Below, piece after piece: positions 26,425 through 35,490 of a DNA stretch of 64,000 nt. The position numbers and the translations under genes were made by a program. A model generated the notes under the pieces. That model searched no databases and was not told the DNA's origin. It saw nothing but the letters and a program-made list of their open reading frames with translations. This DNA comes from Pseudomonas sp. NFR16 (lineage in GTDB: Bacteria > Pseudomonadota > Gammaproteobacteria > Pseudomonadales > Pseudomonadaceae). Position 1 is the stretch's first letter, and each line of letters starts with the position of its first letter. The stretch lies in NCBI RefSeq assembly GCF_900108875.1, contig NZ_FNYJ01000001.1, positions 62,001 through 126,000 of the forward strand, read 5' to 3'.

Positions 26425-27051
26425 ATGAACGCTATCGCTCCATCGTCCGACATCTGCACCTTGGTGGCGGCCTACACCCGCACCTCCACTTCGATCATCA
26501 GTGATTGTCTGGATCGTTTACCTGGTGCGCGACTCAAGCCTTTTCATCGAATTGAGGGCACCATGGCGGGCGTCGCGCTGACGGTTAAAGTTCCTTGCGG
26601 AGATAACCGTGCGATCCATCAAGCACTGGAAATTCTGAGCCCCGGCCAAGTGTTGGTCGTCGACGGTGGTGGCGATATCAGCCGGGCGTTGATGGGTGAC
26701 ATCATGGCGGCCATCGCCGAAAAGCGCGGTGCGGCTGGTGTCGTAGTCGACGGTGCCATTCGGGACTTGGCGACGATAGGCAAGGGGACATTTCCGATGT
26801 TCGCCCGCGAGGGTTTCCATCGTGGCCCCTACAAGAACGGTCCCGGTGAAATCAACGTGCCGGTTAGCATCGGGGGCATGCTCGTATCGCCGGGCGATAT
26901 CGTTGTCGGGGATCACGATGGCATCGTGGCGTTCCCGGCCTCGGAGGCTGAAAGTCTGCTGCAACGCTGCCTGGCAACCGAGAAAAAAGAGGCAGAAATG
27001 CTGGCGCAAATTGCCGCTGGTACTTACAAAGGCGCCTACGCGGCGCACTGA
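26425..27051 (+). CDS. RraA-like / 4-carboxy-4-hydroxy-2-oxoadipate aldolase family protein
   Basis: 208 residues. The family fold is evident: STSIISDCLDRLPGARL near the start, the GDNRAIHQALEILSPGQVLV block, then GDIMAAIAEKRGAAGVVVDG and AIRDL in the active-site loop (Arg-Asp pair, about residues 114-116), and VSPGDIVVGDHDGIVAFP. Aldolase members need a divalent metal and split 4-hydroxy-4-carboxy keto acids to pyruvate; RraA members instead bind RNase E. Context (symporter, dehydrogenase, LysR) strongly favours the catabolic aldolase or decarboxylase role. Confidence 0.8.
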   Translation: MNAIAPSSDICTLVAAYTRTSTSIISDCLDRLPGARLKPFHRIEGTMAGVALTVKVPCGDNRAIHQALEILSPGQVLVVDGGGDISRALMGDIMAAIAEKRGAAGVVVDGAIRDLATIGKGTFPMFAREGFHRGPYKNGPGEINVPVSIGGMLVSPGDIVVGDHDGIVAFPASEAESLLQRCLATEKKEAEMLAQIAAGTYKGAYAAH

Positions 27052-27067
27052 ATCGGATAGTAGAATA

Positions 27068-27937
27068 ATGAAAATCGGAATTATCGGAGCGGGCGAAGTC
27101 GGCCTCACTTACGCGCGTCCTTGGTCAAGCGCAGGCCACGATATCGTCCTGTGTGATTTGAAGCCGTCTCCCCGTGCCCAAGAGTTTGCAGCGCAATTGG
27201 GGCTGGATATCTCAACGTCCATCTCCGACGTCGTGTCCGAATGCGATGTCGTGGTGTCGTGCGTGTTCGGTACTGTTTCTCTCTCAGTCGCTCAGCAGGC
27301 GCTTGGCAGCATGCACAGGAGTGCTCTGTTCGTGGACATGACGACCGCCGATCCGGCCCAGATCAGAATCGCTGCGGCGCATGCTATGGAGTTGGGTATT
27401 GCCTATGTTGACGTCGCTATCCTCGGAGCAATTGCTCTGACCCACGAAAAAACCAACCTGCTCGGCGCAGGGGTGGGGCTGGACCAAGCCATCACATTGT
27501 TCGCTTCTGCCGGAGCACCACTCAAGCCTGTGGAAGATGGTGTCGCAGGAGACGCTGCGGCGCTGAAAATCCTGCGTAGCGTCTTTACCAAAGGCCTGGA
27601 AGCTCTGACGATTGAATGCTTCATGGCGGCTGAAAAACAGGGCGTAACTGGCAAGCTGCATGACGCGTTGAGCGACATCGATCAAGCGAGCCTGCCTGAC
27701 TTCCTAGGTGCCTTGATTCGTACGCACGTAGTCCATGCTCCGCGTCGCTTGAAAGAGGTCGAAGAAGCCGAGCGTCAGTTGCGTGCTGCCGACATGCCGG
27801 TAGCAGTGCTTCCCGGTGTGAAAGGTCTGTTTCAGCGCACCGCCAGTCAGATCGAGTCGAGCCCGCCCGCGACGACGGCGCCAACTGTGCAGCAGGCATT
27901 GGACTGGCTCTTTGAGGCAAATGGTATCAGCAAATAA
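27068..27937 (+). CDS. NAD(P)-dependent dehydrogenase, 6PGDH-like with DUF1932
   Basis: 289 residues from ATG 27068, 16 bases after the aldolase stop. The Rossmann start is MKIGIIGAGEVGLTYARPW. It resembles beta-hydroxyacid dehydrogenases in the N-terminal half (VVSCVFGTVSLSVAQQALG, then FVDMTTADPAQI). The C-terminal helical domain (LKILRSVFTKGLEALTIECF, then PRRLKEVEEAERQLRAADMP) is DUF1932. The extended upstream frame overlaps the aldolase and was rejected. Likely oxidises or reduces a hydroxy acid feeding the aldolase. Confidence 0.82.
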   Translation: MKIGIIGAGEVGLTYARPWSSAGHDIVLCDLKPSPRAQEFAAQLGLDISTSISDVVSECDVVVSCVFGTVSLSVAQQALGSMHRSALFVDMTTADPAQIRIAAAHAMELGIAYVDVAILGAIALTHEKTNLLGAGVGLDQAITLFASAGAPLKPVEDGVAGDAAALKILRSVFTKGLEALTIECFMAAEKQGVTGKLHDALSDIDQASLPDFLGALIRTHVVHAPRRLKEVEEAERQLRAADMPVAVLPGVKGLFQRTASQIESSPPATTAPTVQQALDWLFEANGISK

Positions 27938-28093
27938 TTGCAATCACCGATGCAATAAGGGATAGATTGAGGCTCACTTCATGTGGTGGTTTAGCCGGGC
28001 AGCTAAGCCATCATGTCGCCTGCTAATCAGAGTCCGCTTTTGACCCATTGCGGATACACTTGACCAAGGAGGCAGTCCCCTGACGCCGCCAAA

Positions 28094-28549
28094 TCAAAGC
28101 TCAGATGCGGCTTTCACAGCGCGCACATAGGGTGCTGAGCTGAATATAAATGGGCCGACGTCGGCGATTATCCGGGGTTCTTCATATCCATTTTCGTAAG
28201 CAAATCCCTCCCATATGATCCCGCCACTGAAACTGCGAATTTGCACTGAGTAGGCTCCGCATCCTATGTCTCCGCACTCGGGGCAGATGTAAATGACCAC
28301 CCGCCAGTGCTCTGCCTGTGGCTGGCAGCATCGAATCAGGTTGTCGGCAAATCGCAGACTCTGCTCTGGATAACCTGACACGAAACCACTCATGTAGTCA
28401 GAGTGCCCACCGTCAGCCGTCACCAGAATTTCCAGTAACGAACGCCCGTCGATTTGGATATCAGCAAAGCTACGCTCAACACTGGTACAGCCGTTCGATG
28501 AGCTTCCAGGGCGAATCGCATCCTGAAAAGTCATGATGTTGTGCGGCAT
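28094..28549 (-). CDS. hypothetical protein with a CxxC pair
   Basis: 151 residues, with a GGAGCAAGGTA stretch upstream of ATG 28549. It contains ILVTADGGHSDYMSGFVSG, then YICPECGDIGCGAYSVQIRS, with three cysteines that may bind zinc, and ends APYVRAVKAA. I recognise the CPECGD.GCGA pattern as recurring in bacterial hypotheticals of this length but know no function. It is a single gene flanked by repeat-like sequence on both sides. Confidence 0.6.
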   Translation of the reverse strand: MPHNIMTFQDAIRPGSSSNGCTSVERSFADIQIDGRSLLEILVTADGGHSDYMSGFVSGYPEQSLRFADNLIRCCQPQAEHWRVVIYICPECGDIGCGAYSVQIRSFSGGIIWEGFAYENGYEEPRIIADVGPFIFSSAPYVRAVKAASEL

Positions 28550-28774
28550 ACCTTGCTCCTTGCTTCAAGATAATCCCGATTACACACGTTAGCTTGAGTG
28601 CGGCAAGACCAAAGGGAACTCGCGGATGTCCGCTTCTTGCCGCTGGCCGCCATTGCACGTTGCCCCTTCAACCCAGCATTAACAAACAAGGTTTCAGGGC
28701 CCGCCAAAAGCCCCGAAGCCTTGAACACAGGTGAATTCGACGGACACATTGGTAAACGTAAGCCTCTATCGATG

Positions 28775-29311
28775 TCAGCCTACAGCCTCAAGCGCCTCGG
28801 TTTCCTGAGCAAGGGTGGTGACCCGTGCAAAGGTCTTGAGGATGGTCGTCGCATGCTGCTGCAACGTCGCCTCAGACAGCCCGTCGGCAGCCAGTGCCGC
28901 TGTGGCGTCCTTGACCAAGGCAAAACGGTAACCCCGATGGTAGCCATCTACGATGGTCGAAAGGCAGCACATCGTGGTGCCGTAACCGATCACTACGAAT
29001 TCGTGATCGGCATGTTCTTTCGCGAACTGCACGAAGGCAGGAGACGAAAAAGACGAATAATTGCCTTTCACGGCGTGGGATTCACCGACTTGCGGTGTGA
29101 ACCCGTCGATGAAGTCCGCGGCGTCCGAATCGCGATTAAACAGGTCGCCGTCTTGCAGATGCTGAACATGGATGATCGGCCAGCTGGCTTCGCGCGCAAA
29201 CTGCAGCATTGAATAAGCGTTTTGCAGCGAGGGGCCTATGGACTCGATATGAAACTTGCGGCCTGCCGCGATATATTCGCGTTGAATATCTATTACGATC
29301 AATGCTTTCAC
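28775..29311 (-). CDS. isochorismatase-like cysteine hydrolase
   Basis: 178 residues. The catalytic triad is Asp8 (ALIVIDIQREY), Lys82 (AVKGNYSSF) and Cys115 (GYGTTMCCLSTI). The cis-peptide region precedes the Cys as in nicotinamidases and N-carbamoyl or biuret hydrolases. Its start overlaps the stop of the M20 gene (ATGA), so it is the translationally coupled last gene of the four-gene operon. Amide or urea bond cleavage is the family activity. With a carboxypeptidase, an acetyltransferase and a nucleotidyltransferase beside it, its substrate is probably a pathway-specific small amide. Confidence 0.87.
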   Translation of the reverse strand: MKALIVIDIQREYIAAGRKFHIESIGPSLQNAYSMLQFAREASWPIIHVQHLQDGDLFNRDSDAADFIDGFTPQVGESHAVKGNYSSFSSPAFVQFAKEHADHEFVVIGYGTTMCCLSTIVDGYHRGYRFALVKDATAALAADGLSEATLQQHATTILKTFARVTTLAQETEALEAVG

Positions 29312-30513
29312 GGGTTGATCCTCGTTGCTGGGTTTAGTTTTCTGATAAGCGCCGTGGCAAAAATCAAACGCTCTTGATAGGACGATAACTGCATGAATTC
29401 CTTCTCCGAATGCATGCCACCCCCGTAAGGGCCCAATCCGACCAATATCTGAATATTCGGACTGGCTCTATTATTGCCGTCGCTGCCATAGCCAACGGCG
29501 CGGGCCTTGAACGTCTGCCCGAGAGACTTCGCCACCTCACTGCCCAAGTTGACCAGTTCGCGGCTGCCGGTGGCTGGCAGCACAGGCATTTCAGCGAGCT
29601 TGACCCATTCGCTATGGGTACCTTGCTTCAACTTTCGATTGTAGATATCGACATGGCCGCTGATCTCGTCCAACGCGGTGACGGTATGGTCCCAGTCCTT
29701 CAGTTGCTGGAAGCGCACATCGATCGTCACGCTGGCCTTGTCGCAGACTACGTTGGGCTTAGTGCCGCCTTCGATGACCCCTGGGTTGATCAGCAGATGT
29801 TCATCCGGCCGAGCCAGTGCGGCAATTTTCTGCACCTTGATCGCAAGGTCGAGGCAGGCGTCGATGCCGTTTTCAGGTTCGAGCCCTGCATGCGAGGCCT
29901 TACCTGTGGTCGTTAATTTCACCCAGCGAATACCCGACTGACTGCTGACGTAGGCGCCATCCTCCAGGCCCGGCTCAAACACCAGCCCGTACGTCACTCC
30001 CTGCGACAGCTGTTGCAAGACCGGTTTGGAGCGGACAGAGCCGATTTCTTCATCGTCGTTCAGCACGACTCTTACATTGTCCAGATGCCCGGATTGTTTG
30101 AGTTGCGCCAGAGTGTCCAGTAGCACGATGACTCCGCCCTTCATATCGATCACTCCTGGGCCGATCAGGCGATCTTCCTGACGGCTCAAGTGTTGAAAGG
30201 AACTCGACGCCGGGAAAACCGTATCCAGGTGTCCGATCAGCAGGATGGTTGGTCGAGCAGTAGCGGTTTCGAAGCTAAGCGTTTCGTGGCCATCGGCCAG
30301 TGGGTGATGGCTGACTATCAGGCCCAGCGCTTCGAATTGTGGAATAAGCACGCTCCTGACCCGGGTCAGTCCATCGACATTGTTCGAGTCAGTGTTGATA
30401 TCGACCACTTCCTCAAGCAATTGCAGGTACTGTGGGGAGATTGACTCGTGTGCCCGCGCGCTTTGCGCCAGGCCCGCGAAGATGGCCAGCCCTGCCAGAA
30501 TCCAGGGCTTCAT
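29308..30513 (-). CDS. exported M20-family metallocarboxypeptidase (CPG2-like)
   Basis: 401 residues with a Sec signal ending AQSARAHES. Metal and catalytic motifs of the M20 family are all visible: ILLIGHLDTVFP, then GPGVIDMKGGVIVLLD, LNDDEEIGSVRS, FEPGLEDGAYV and GGMHSEKEFM near the end. Glutamate carboxypeptidase G2 of Pseudomonas, which removes glutamate from folates in the periplasm, has the same layout. Its start and stop overlap the neighbouring genes by 4 bases each. Removing an acyl-linked amino acid outside the cytoplasm is inferred. Confidence 0.9.
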   Translation of the reverse strand: MKPWILAGLAIFAGLAQSARAHESISPQYLQLLEEVVDINTDSNNVDGLTRVRSVLIPQFEALGLIVSHHPLADGHETLSFETATARPTILLIGHLDTVFPASSSFQHLSRQEDRLIGPGVIDMKGGVIVLLDTLAQLKQSGHLDNVRVVLNDDEEIGSVRSKPVLQQLSQGVTYGLVFEPGLEDGAYVSSQSGIRWVKLTTTGKASHAGLEPENGIDACLDLAIKVQKIAALARPDEHLLINPGVIEGGTKPNVVCDKASVTIDVRFQQLKDWDHTVTALDEISGHVDIYNRKLKQGTHSEWVKLAEMPVLPATGSRELVNLGSEVAKSLGQTFKARAVGYGSDGNNRASPNIQILVGLGPYGGGMHSEKEFMQLSSYQERLIFATALIRKLNPATRINP

Positions 30514-31136
30514 GCGACGGCCCCGGCCCAGATCAGTTGCTGGAGCAAGTTGCCGGGGCGGTGCTCCAATGGACCTGCGGTGTGGAAATTGTTTTCCGGT
30601 CGGTTGAGTAACATCGGTTGAAAGCCGATGTGGGCCGAGGGCTGTACCACCGGGGCGTCCTCTTCCATGACCATTTCGGTGTAGCCGTGGTCCGAGAACG
30701 CGAAGTGTGTACCCGCTTTGCGAAACCCATAACTGCTGTAAAACGACTCGAGCTGAACCTGAGCGTGCAGGTAAAAACGCGAGAAACCTTTTTGCCTGCA
30801 GATATGCAGCAAGAATGTCAAAAGGTGTCGGGCGTAGCCTCTGCCGCGGTATTCGATACGAATTGCCAGGCGCTCCAGTTTAGCGAAACCATTGAAATAA
30901 CGAATCCTGGCGGTCAGCACCGGTTCTCCGGCGATCAGGCCCACCACTTGCGTGGCCGTATGATCGTTAAGGTCGAATTCTTCATCGAAGGGACACTTTT
31001 GTTCATGCATGTAGACGATGGCGCGTATCAACATGGCCTTGAGTCGTTCTTCTTCGCTTTCGACGATCTTGATGATCAAACCGGCCGGTGTAGATGATCT
31101 GACGTCAGGCTGCGCGTTGTGGATTGAACTGGGCAT
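30510..31136 (-). CDS. GNAT-family N-acetyltransferase
   Basis: 208 residues. The acetyl-CoA motif A region is AKLERLAIRIEYRGRGYARHLLTF and the C-terminal strand is FYSSYGFRKAGTHFAF. The N-terminal half has a helical segment RLKAMLIRAIVYMHEQKCPF. It overlaps the M20 start by 4 bases and follows the nucleotidyltransferase gene by 9. Acylation of an amine in the same pathway as the M20 hydrolase (add or remove pair) is likely. Ligand unknown. Confidence 0.85.
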   Translation of the reverse strand: MPSSIHNAQPDVRSSTPAGLIIKIVESEEERLKAMLIRAIVYMHEQKCPFDEEFDLNDHTATQVVGLIAGEPVLTARIRYFNGFAKLERLAIRIEYRGRGYARHLLTFLLHICRQKGFSRFYLHAQVQLESFYSSYGFRKAGTHFAFSDHGYTEMVMEEDAPVVQPSAHIGFQPMLLNRPENNFHTAGPLEHRPGNLLQQLIWAGAVA

Positions 31137-31145
31137 CGTGAGTTC

Positions 31146-32342
31146 TCAATGGCTCTGAAGGGAAGTGTTATCGCGAAGCGATTCGATCATGGTCTGGACG
31201 GTTTGGGTGGTCTGGCCCAAGGCGCCGTTACGAATAGCAGTAGCTGACACCTTGTCGCGCCTGACGACCGGATAGGGATAGAGCCAGCCCGACTCGTCGT
31301 AAATACCGCGCACCCACATACCGCCCAGATCACTGCCGTGTATGCCATGTATCGGCTTGCCCCATGCGAGGCTTTTGACGTGTTTGAGTACCGCGTAGAA
31401 CCCGCCTTCACCGTAAGCCGCTGGAAGCGATAGCACTTCGACTTTTCCCTGCAGGCCGGCTTCGTCGATGGCTGCCCGCATCATCGCTTCGCGGGTTTCG
31501 TATTCGTAGAACCGCGCGCCGGTTGGGAAGTAGTTCTGATGGACGTCGGCGCGTCGGGTCTTTTCATAGACCCGCATGCCATGTTCGTAACGGGCGATTC
31601 GAATTTCTCCGCGCTCCAGCGCCTGGGCGTGGAGCTTGGGGACGATGGTGCTGTGCAGATACACCTTCTCCAGCCCTCTGGCCTCAATGGCATCGCGAAT
31701 CAGTGCCAAATGGGTCCGATGGATGGGATTGAACGTGCCGAAGAACACGCCGACGCCACCGCGTCTGGGCAGTTTCCCTCGCAGATCGGAGAGCAGCCCG
31801 ATCATGAACAGTACAACGCCAAACACCAGGCCGAAGGCCATGAACGCCGTCTTGATCCAAGGTAAGCCAAGGGTTGCAAGTGAGGTCACGATGATGTTGG
31901 TGGAAAGGGCGATCAGAACGTTACGGTTTCTGTCACCGATCTCCCGATTCGCCAACGCCAGAGCACCGTATTGCATACCCTGGGACGCGCAGGTTGTCAG
32001 CAGGGCGATACCCGGTATGCCGCCCAAATCGGACAGGTTGTCTGGCGGGAACACTCCGCCTTTCACCAGCGCTACGAATACACCAACGTTGAAGGCCAAC
32101 TGAGGAACGAACCGGCCCAGACGCCCGAGGCTGACCAAAGCGGTGCGCAGATTGATGATCTCCTCCAGCTTATTACTCAACTTTGAGTAGTACGGAATGA
32201 ACAGGCCGACAAAGGCACTGAGTAAGGCAAGCACCGGATTGGCAAAAGCGGCATGCGCCAGGCCGTAACTGCAATACATCAGTACGCCGATACTCAGTCC
32301 TAACTGGACTGAAGGGCTGGTCAAGTGGCTCGTTAGTTTCAC
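31146..32342 (-). CDS. membrane-anchored nucleotidyltransferase (fusion)
   Basis: 398 residues in two parts. Residues 1-190 are hydrophobic with about five or six membrane spans (e.g. LGLSIGVLMYCSYGLAHA and AFMAFGLVFGVVLFMIGLL). Residues 195-390 are a cytidylyl/adenylyltransferase of the NMNAT/CoaD superfamily: GVFFGTFNPIHRTHLAL with the (T/H)xxH motif at 203-211, GIHGSDLGG at 333-341, and SATAIRNG at 366-373, equal to the ISxTxIR motif. Such enzymes transfer AMP or CMP to a phosphorylated small molecule. Fusion to a membrane domain is unusual to me. First gene of the four-gene operon. Confidence 0.8.
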   Translation of the reverse strand: MKLTSHLTSPSVQLGLSIGVLMYCSYGLAHAAFANPVLALLSAFVGLFIPYYSKLSNKLEEIINLRTALVSLGRLGRFVPQLAFNVGVFVALVKGGVFPPDNLSDLGGIPGIALLTTCASQGMQYGALALANREIGDRNRNVLIALSTNIIVTSLATLGLPWIKTAFMAFGLVFGVVLFMIGLLSDLRGKLPRRGGVGVFFGTFNPIHRTHLALIRDAIEARGLEKVYLHSTIVPKLHAQALERGEIRIARYEHGMRVYEKTRRADVHQNYFPTGARFYEYETREAMMRAAIDEAGLQGKVEVLSLPAAYGEGGFYAVLKHVKSLAWGKPIHGIHGSDLGGMWVRGIYDESGWLYPYPVVRRDKVSATAIRNGALGQTTQTVQTMIESLRDNTSLQSH

Positions 32343-32983
32343 GACTGGCGTCCCTTTCTTTCGTTAACCCGGATGCGGTTGTGGGTGAGCCGTACTAATG
32401 ACTGCGCTCTGGCCGACTGGAACCTGCGGATTTGCTGAACGTTCAAGTTGTCACTCCTGTGCCTGACTCGCGGCGAGAGGGGGATAGTGATCCGCGGCCT
32501 CGAAGGGCTCAAACGACTATTTGGCAGGTATTGGATGCGGTCCGGGAATACGTGAAACGCGGCGAGGCATGCGAGGCGATTTTGAGGGGGGTAAGAAGAA
32601 TGTAGCGGTGTGGAAGATATTCTCAGGATCGGTTGGCCCCTGAGTTTTGGAAGGTGCATAATAAATTTGTTTCAAGAAGTATCTGCATGGTGCTTCCCGT
32701 GCGACTCGACCCGCCCGGTGGGTGCAGTGCTTCGACCTGTGCAGTACGGATATTGGCATTGGCCCTGCGTCAGCCTCGGAACCACACGTCACGACGTTTG
32801 CCCAACCCATCCGCCAGGCGCAGTGCGCGCTGGTGTAATGAGATGATGATCAAAGGAAGATTATGATTCGCTACGCTTTCAACGCGGGCGTCCGGAACTT
32901 GGGAAAAGTGATCCGTGCCCTGCAGCAGTGCCATGAACAACTGAATGGGTGGACGACCCGGGTCGAAGAGCAGAGGCTGGCGA
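32343..32983. other. divergent control region between the operon and its LysR neighbour
   Basis: About 640 bases, no supported gene. Short frames on both strands lack ribosome sites and family features. It should hold the operon promoter and LysR site; I could not identify a convincing dyad. The size is large for a simple divergent promoter and may include an unrecognised small gene or RNA. Confidence 0.45.
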
Positions 32984-33967
32984 ATGCGTAGGCCACTACC
33001 GCCCCTTGATCTATTGATCGGCTTCGAGGCAGCCGCTCGGCAGCTGAGTTTTTCAAAGGCAGGCGACGAAGTCTTCGTGACACAGTCCGCTATCAGTCGA
33101 CAGGTAAAGAAACTCGAAGATTTCCTGGGCATCGCACTCTTCGAGCGTCGGCATCGTTCGCTGGAGTTGACACAAGCAGGTCGCGAGCTATTCGATGTCG
33201 TCAACGTCACGCTCGCACAGCTGACGCAGACCGTGGACGGCCTGCGCAAGGACCCCGCCCAGTTGAGCGTCAAGATTTCCACCACCACCTCTTTCGCGTC
33301 ACTTTGGTTAGTGCCGCGTCTGGCGCATTTTCGAGATATGCACCCCGAAATCGCCATTCACCTCGAAGCAGATAACCGGATCATCGACCTCAAGCAGGGG
33401 GTTGCCGATCTCGCCATCCGTTACTGCGCACCCGACCAGATAGACCCGACGACTGATGTTCGGCTGGCGGTCGAGAAGGTTTTCCCGGTATGCAGCCCTT
33501 CGTTGTTACGCCGAGAGGGGCGGGCCCTGGAGTGCATTCAGGATTTGTCTCGACACACGCTGCTACATCTGAGCGATTCGCAGAACGCCTGGCCTTGGTT
33601 GCAGTGGGGGCACTGGTTGACGGCTTGCCATGCTGTCGCCCCCGTCCACCAGGTGGGGCTACGGTTCAGTCATTTCGATCAGATGATGAACGCCGCCACG
33701 ATGGGGCATGGCGTTGCTCTGGGGAGCTCACCGTTGGTCAATCATCTGCTTGAAACAGGCTCGCTGGTAGCGCCTTTGGGAATCGGTGTCGAAAGTCCCC
33801 GTGCTTTCTATATCTGCCGCGGTCCTGGTCACAATGAAGCTGTGGAGGTCTTCATACAGTGGCTGTTGACAAGCATGACCAGCCCTCTGAGCGAGTCGCC
33901 GACTCCGGTCGAAGGCTTGCCCTATCGGATCGGGGCCAGCCTGCAGATCAGTTCTATGGCGATATAA
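32984..33967 (+). CDS. LysR-family regulator, GcvA-like
   Basis: 327 residues from ATG 32984 (MRRPLPPLDLLIGFEAAARQ). The DNA-binding domain has LSFSKAGDEVFVTQSAISRQ then VKKLEDFLGIALFERRHRSL. The sensor domain includes STTTSFASLWLVPRLAHFRD and DLAIRYCAPDQ, both typical of the GcvA/AmpR branch. It is divergent from the nucleotidyltransferase operon and is its probable regulator. A slightly longer start at 32945 is open but lacks support. Confidence 0.88.
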   Translation: MRRPLPPLDLLIGFEAAARQLSFSKAGDEVFVTQSAISRQVKKLEDFLGIALFERRHRSLELTQAGRELFDVVNVTLAQLTQTVDGLRKDPAQLSVKISTTTSFASLWLVPRLAHFRDMHPEIAIHLEADNRIIDLKQGVADLAIRYCAPDQIDPTTDVRLAVEKVFPVCSPSLLRREGRALECIQDLSRHTLLHLSDSQNAWPWLQWGHWLTACHAVAPVHQVGLRFSHFDQMMNAATMGHGVALGSSPLVNHLLETGSLVAPLGIGVESPRAFYICRGPGHNEAVEVFIQWLLTSMTSPLSESPTPVEGLPYRIGASLQISSMAI

Positions 33968-33986
33968 CGGAAGTTATCGGCTCAAC

Positions 33987-34763
33987 CTAAACGGGGGCGC
34001 TCCGGTAACCCTGCGCTGCGAGACGCAATGCCAGACGCTCGCCGACCGTGGCGATTGAGGCCATCCGGGAAGGATTCATGTGGGCGCGAAGGTCGGTCTC
34101 CAGATGGACCCACCCATCTGTCGAGTAACTTGCACAAACATCGAAGGCTTCAGCAAGCTCTCGCTCATTGCCGATGCCCTTGAACACCCACTCTGGCATG
34201 ACCACCCCCTCACCCGGATCGTGCGGAACGACAAGCACCTTGATCTGCGGCCAGCCGATCGTTTTCAGTAAAGCGTGTACTTCGGGGGCGTTAATGTCGG
34301 GAGGCACCCGGCCCTTGTCGAAGCGTGTCGGCGTATCGGTCACATATTCGACACATTCGAAGCCGGTTTCACGGTCGACAAACGCCAGCAGTTCGGCGTT
34401 TCGAGCGCCTGGAAACAAAGCTTGAGATGGACGATACGTGCCCTCACTGGACACCGCGCGGGCCACTCCGGTGGCATCACAAGCGCGCCTGGCTTTCTCG
34501 AGCGCCGCTTCGAAAGCCGTGCCCGGCCGTCGCACATCACCTGAAAACGTCCCTAGCGCATCCGTGTCGTAGCCGATCGGGAGCATTACCTGAAAACCCA
34601 ATGCGGCCAGTGTCGGACCCAGGACCGCTTCTTTACCGTGCATTGTCGCGATCAGAACAGGGAGACCGGTTTCGCTACCGGCAACCTTTTGCACCAGAAC
34701 GGCAGGGGATTGAGCAGGATCGAGAGCGCTTGATGCCGACGCGCTTGAAAAGGCAGATGTCAT
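33987..34763 (-). CDS. DUF6671 family protein
   Basis: 258 residues from ATG 34763; the open frame continues upstream but with low-complexity, unlikely sequence. Family features are VLIATMHGKEAVLGPTLAAL, GYDTDALGTFSGDVRRPG, then ARAVSSEGTYRPSQALFPGA and VEYVTDTPTRFDKGR. These match DUF6671 as I remember it, a cytosolic family without known activity. It is convergent with the LysR gene (19 bases between stops). No operon partner. Confidence 0.7.
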   Translation of the reverse strand: MTSAFSSASASSALDPAQSPAVLVQKVAGSETGLPVLIATMHGKEAVLGPTLAALGFQVMLPIGYDTDALGTFSGDVRRPGTAFEAALEKARRACDATGVARAVSSEGTYRPSQALFPGARNAELLAFVDRETGFECVEYVTDTPTRFDKGRVPPDINAPEVHALLKTIGWPQIKVLVVPHDPGEGVVMPEWVFKGIGNERELAEAFDVCASYSTDGWVHLETDLRAHMNPSRMASIATVGERLALRLAAQGYRSAPV

Positions 34764-34977
34764 GGCTGAGTCCAGTGGGCTAGGGGTTCGCGGTAAGGAG
34801 CCTAGGCGCCGAGGATATTCCGGCGCAAATGACATTTGAGTCACGCTGGCATGCCTGGCTGGAATGCAACTTTCATATCGGCACTCGTAAACACTCGACG
34901 CAGCACGCTTTGGACCAAGGTCGCCGGTCATGAAAGGCTCCATACAACTCAAAGCAGCCACATCCAGCTACCGATGT

Positions 34978-35360
34978 TCAACAATCAACGGTTACGCACA
35001 AACTCTCTACGCAGTACGTTAACCGACTGGTCAACGGATGGCCCTTGTACGGCCGGTGGGCCAGGGCGCTCACCAAACTCACGTCATACAAAAAGGATCA
35101 ACTCTGCACCGTCTGTTTGAGGCACGGCGTAGGGGCGTGAGGCAAAAGCCTGGAGCTAGCTGTTTCTCTCATCTCTTCAGAAAAGATCTTCGATCCACGG
35201 GTAGATCGAGATGAAATGAAAATGGATGGAGTATCCGGCGTCATGACCAAACCGACCGATGTACAGGCGTCGTGGGTACAGATGCATTTCGATGGCGAGT
35301 TGGATCTCTGCCTGCAATCCCCCAAGCTCGGCCAAAACATCCGTAAAGTTCAGGCTGATA
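34978..35360 (-). pseudogene. dead copy of the HIT-like gene at 61159-61668
   Basis: Minus-strand sequence parallels the intact gene nearly base for base: ELGGLQAEIQLAIEMHLYPR, then RLYIGRFGHDAGYSIHFHFI. After IEDLF the Trp codon of the intact gene is TGA here, followed soon by TAG. The tail (QTDGAELILF-like, then a stop at 34980-34978) still aligns to the end of the intact gene. The N-terminal third is missing or replaced upstream of about 35360. Confidence 0.78.
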
Positions 35361-35490
35361 GAGAATTGTGACGGTGCATCGGGTGGGCCCACTGGCGAGA
35401 TAGCCGTTCGCACCGGCTGGTCCTGCAGATTACAAAGGCAGGCGCAGTTGAGTGTCGTGCGCGGGCCTTAAGGCACCAGCCTCACTGCAC

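Noticed and set aside
26822..27067. upstream extension of the DUF1932 dehydrogenase
   Set aside because: It overlaps the aldolase gene in another frame; the Rossmann motif begins right at ATG 27068.
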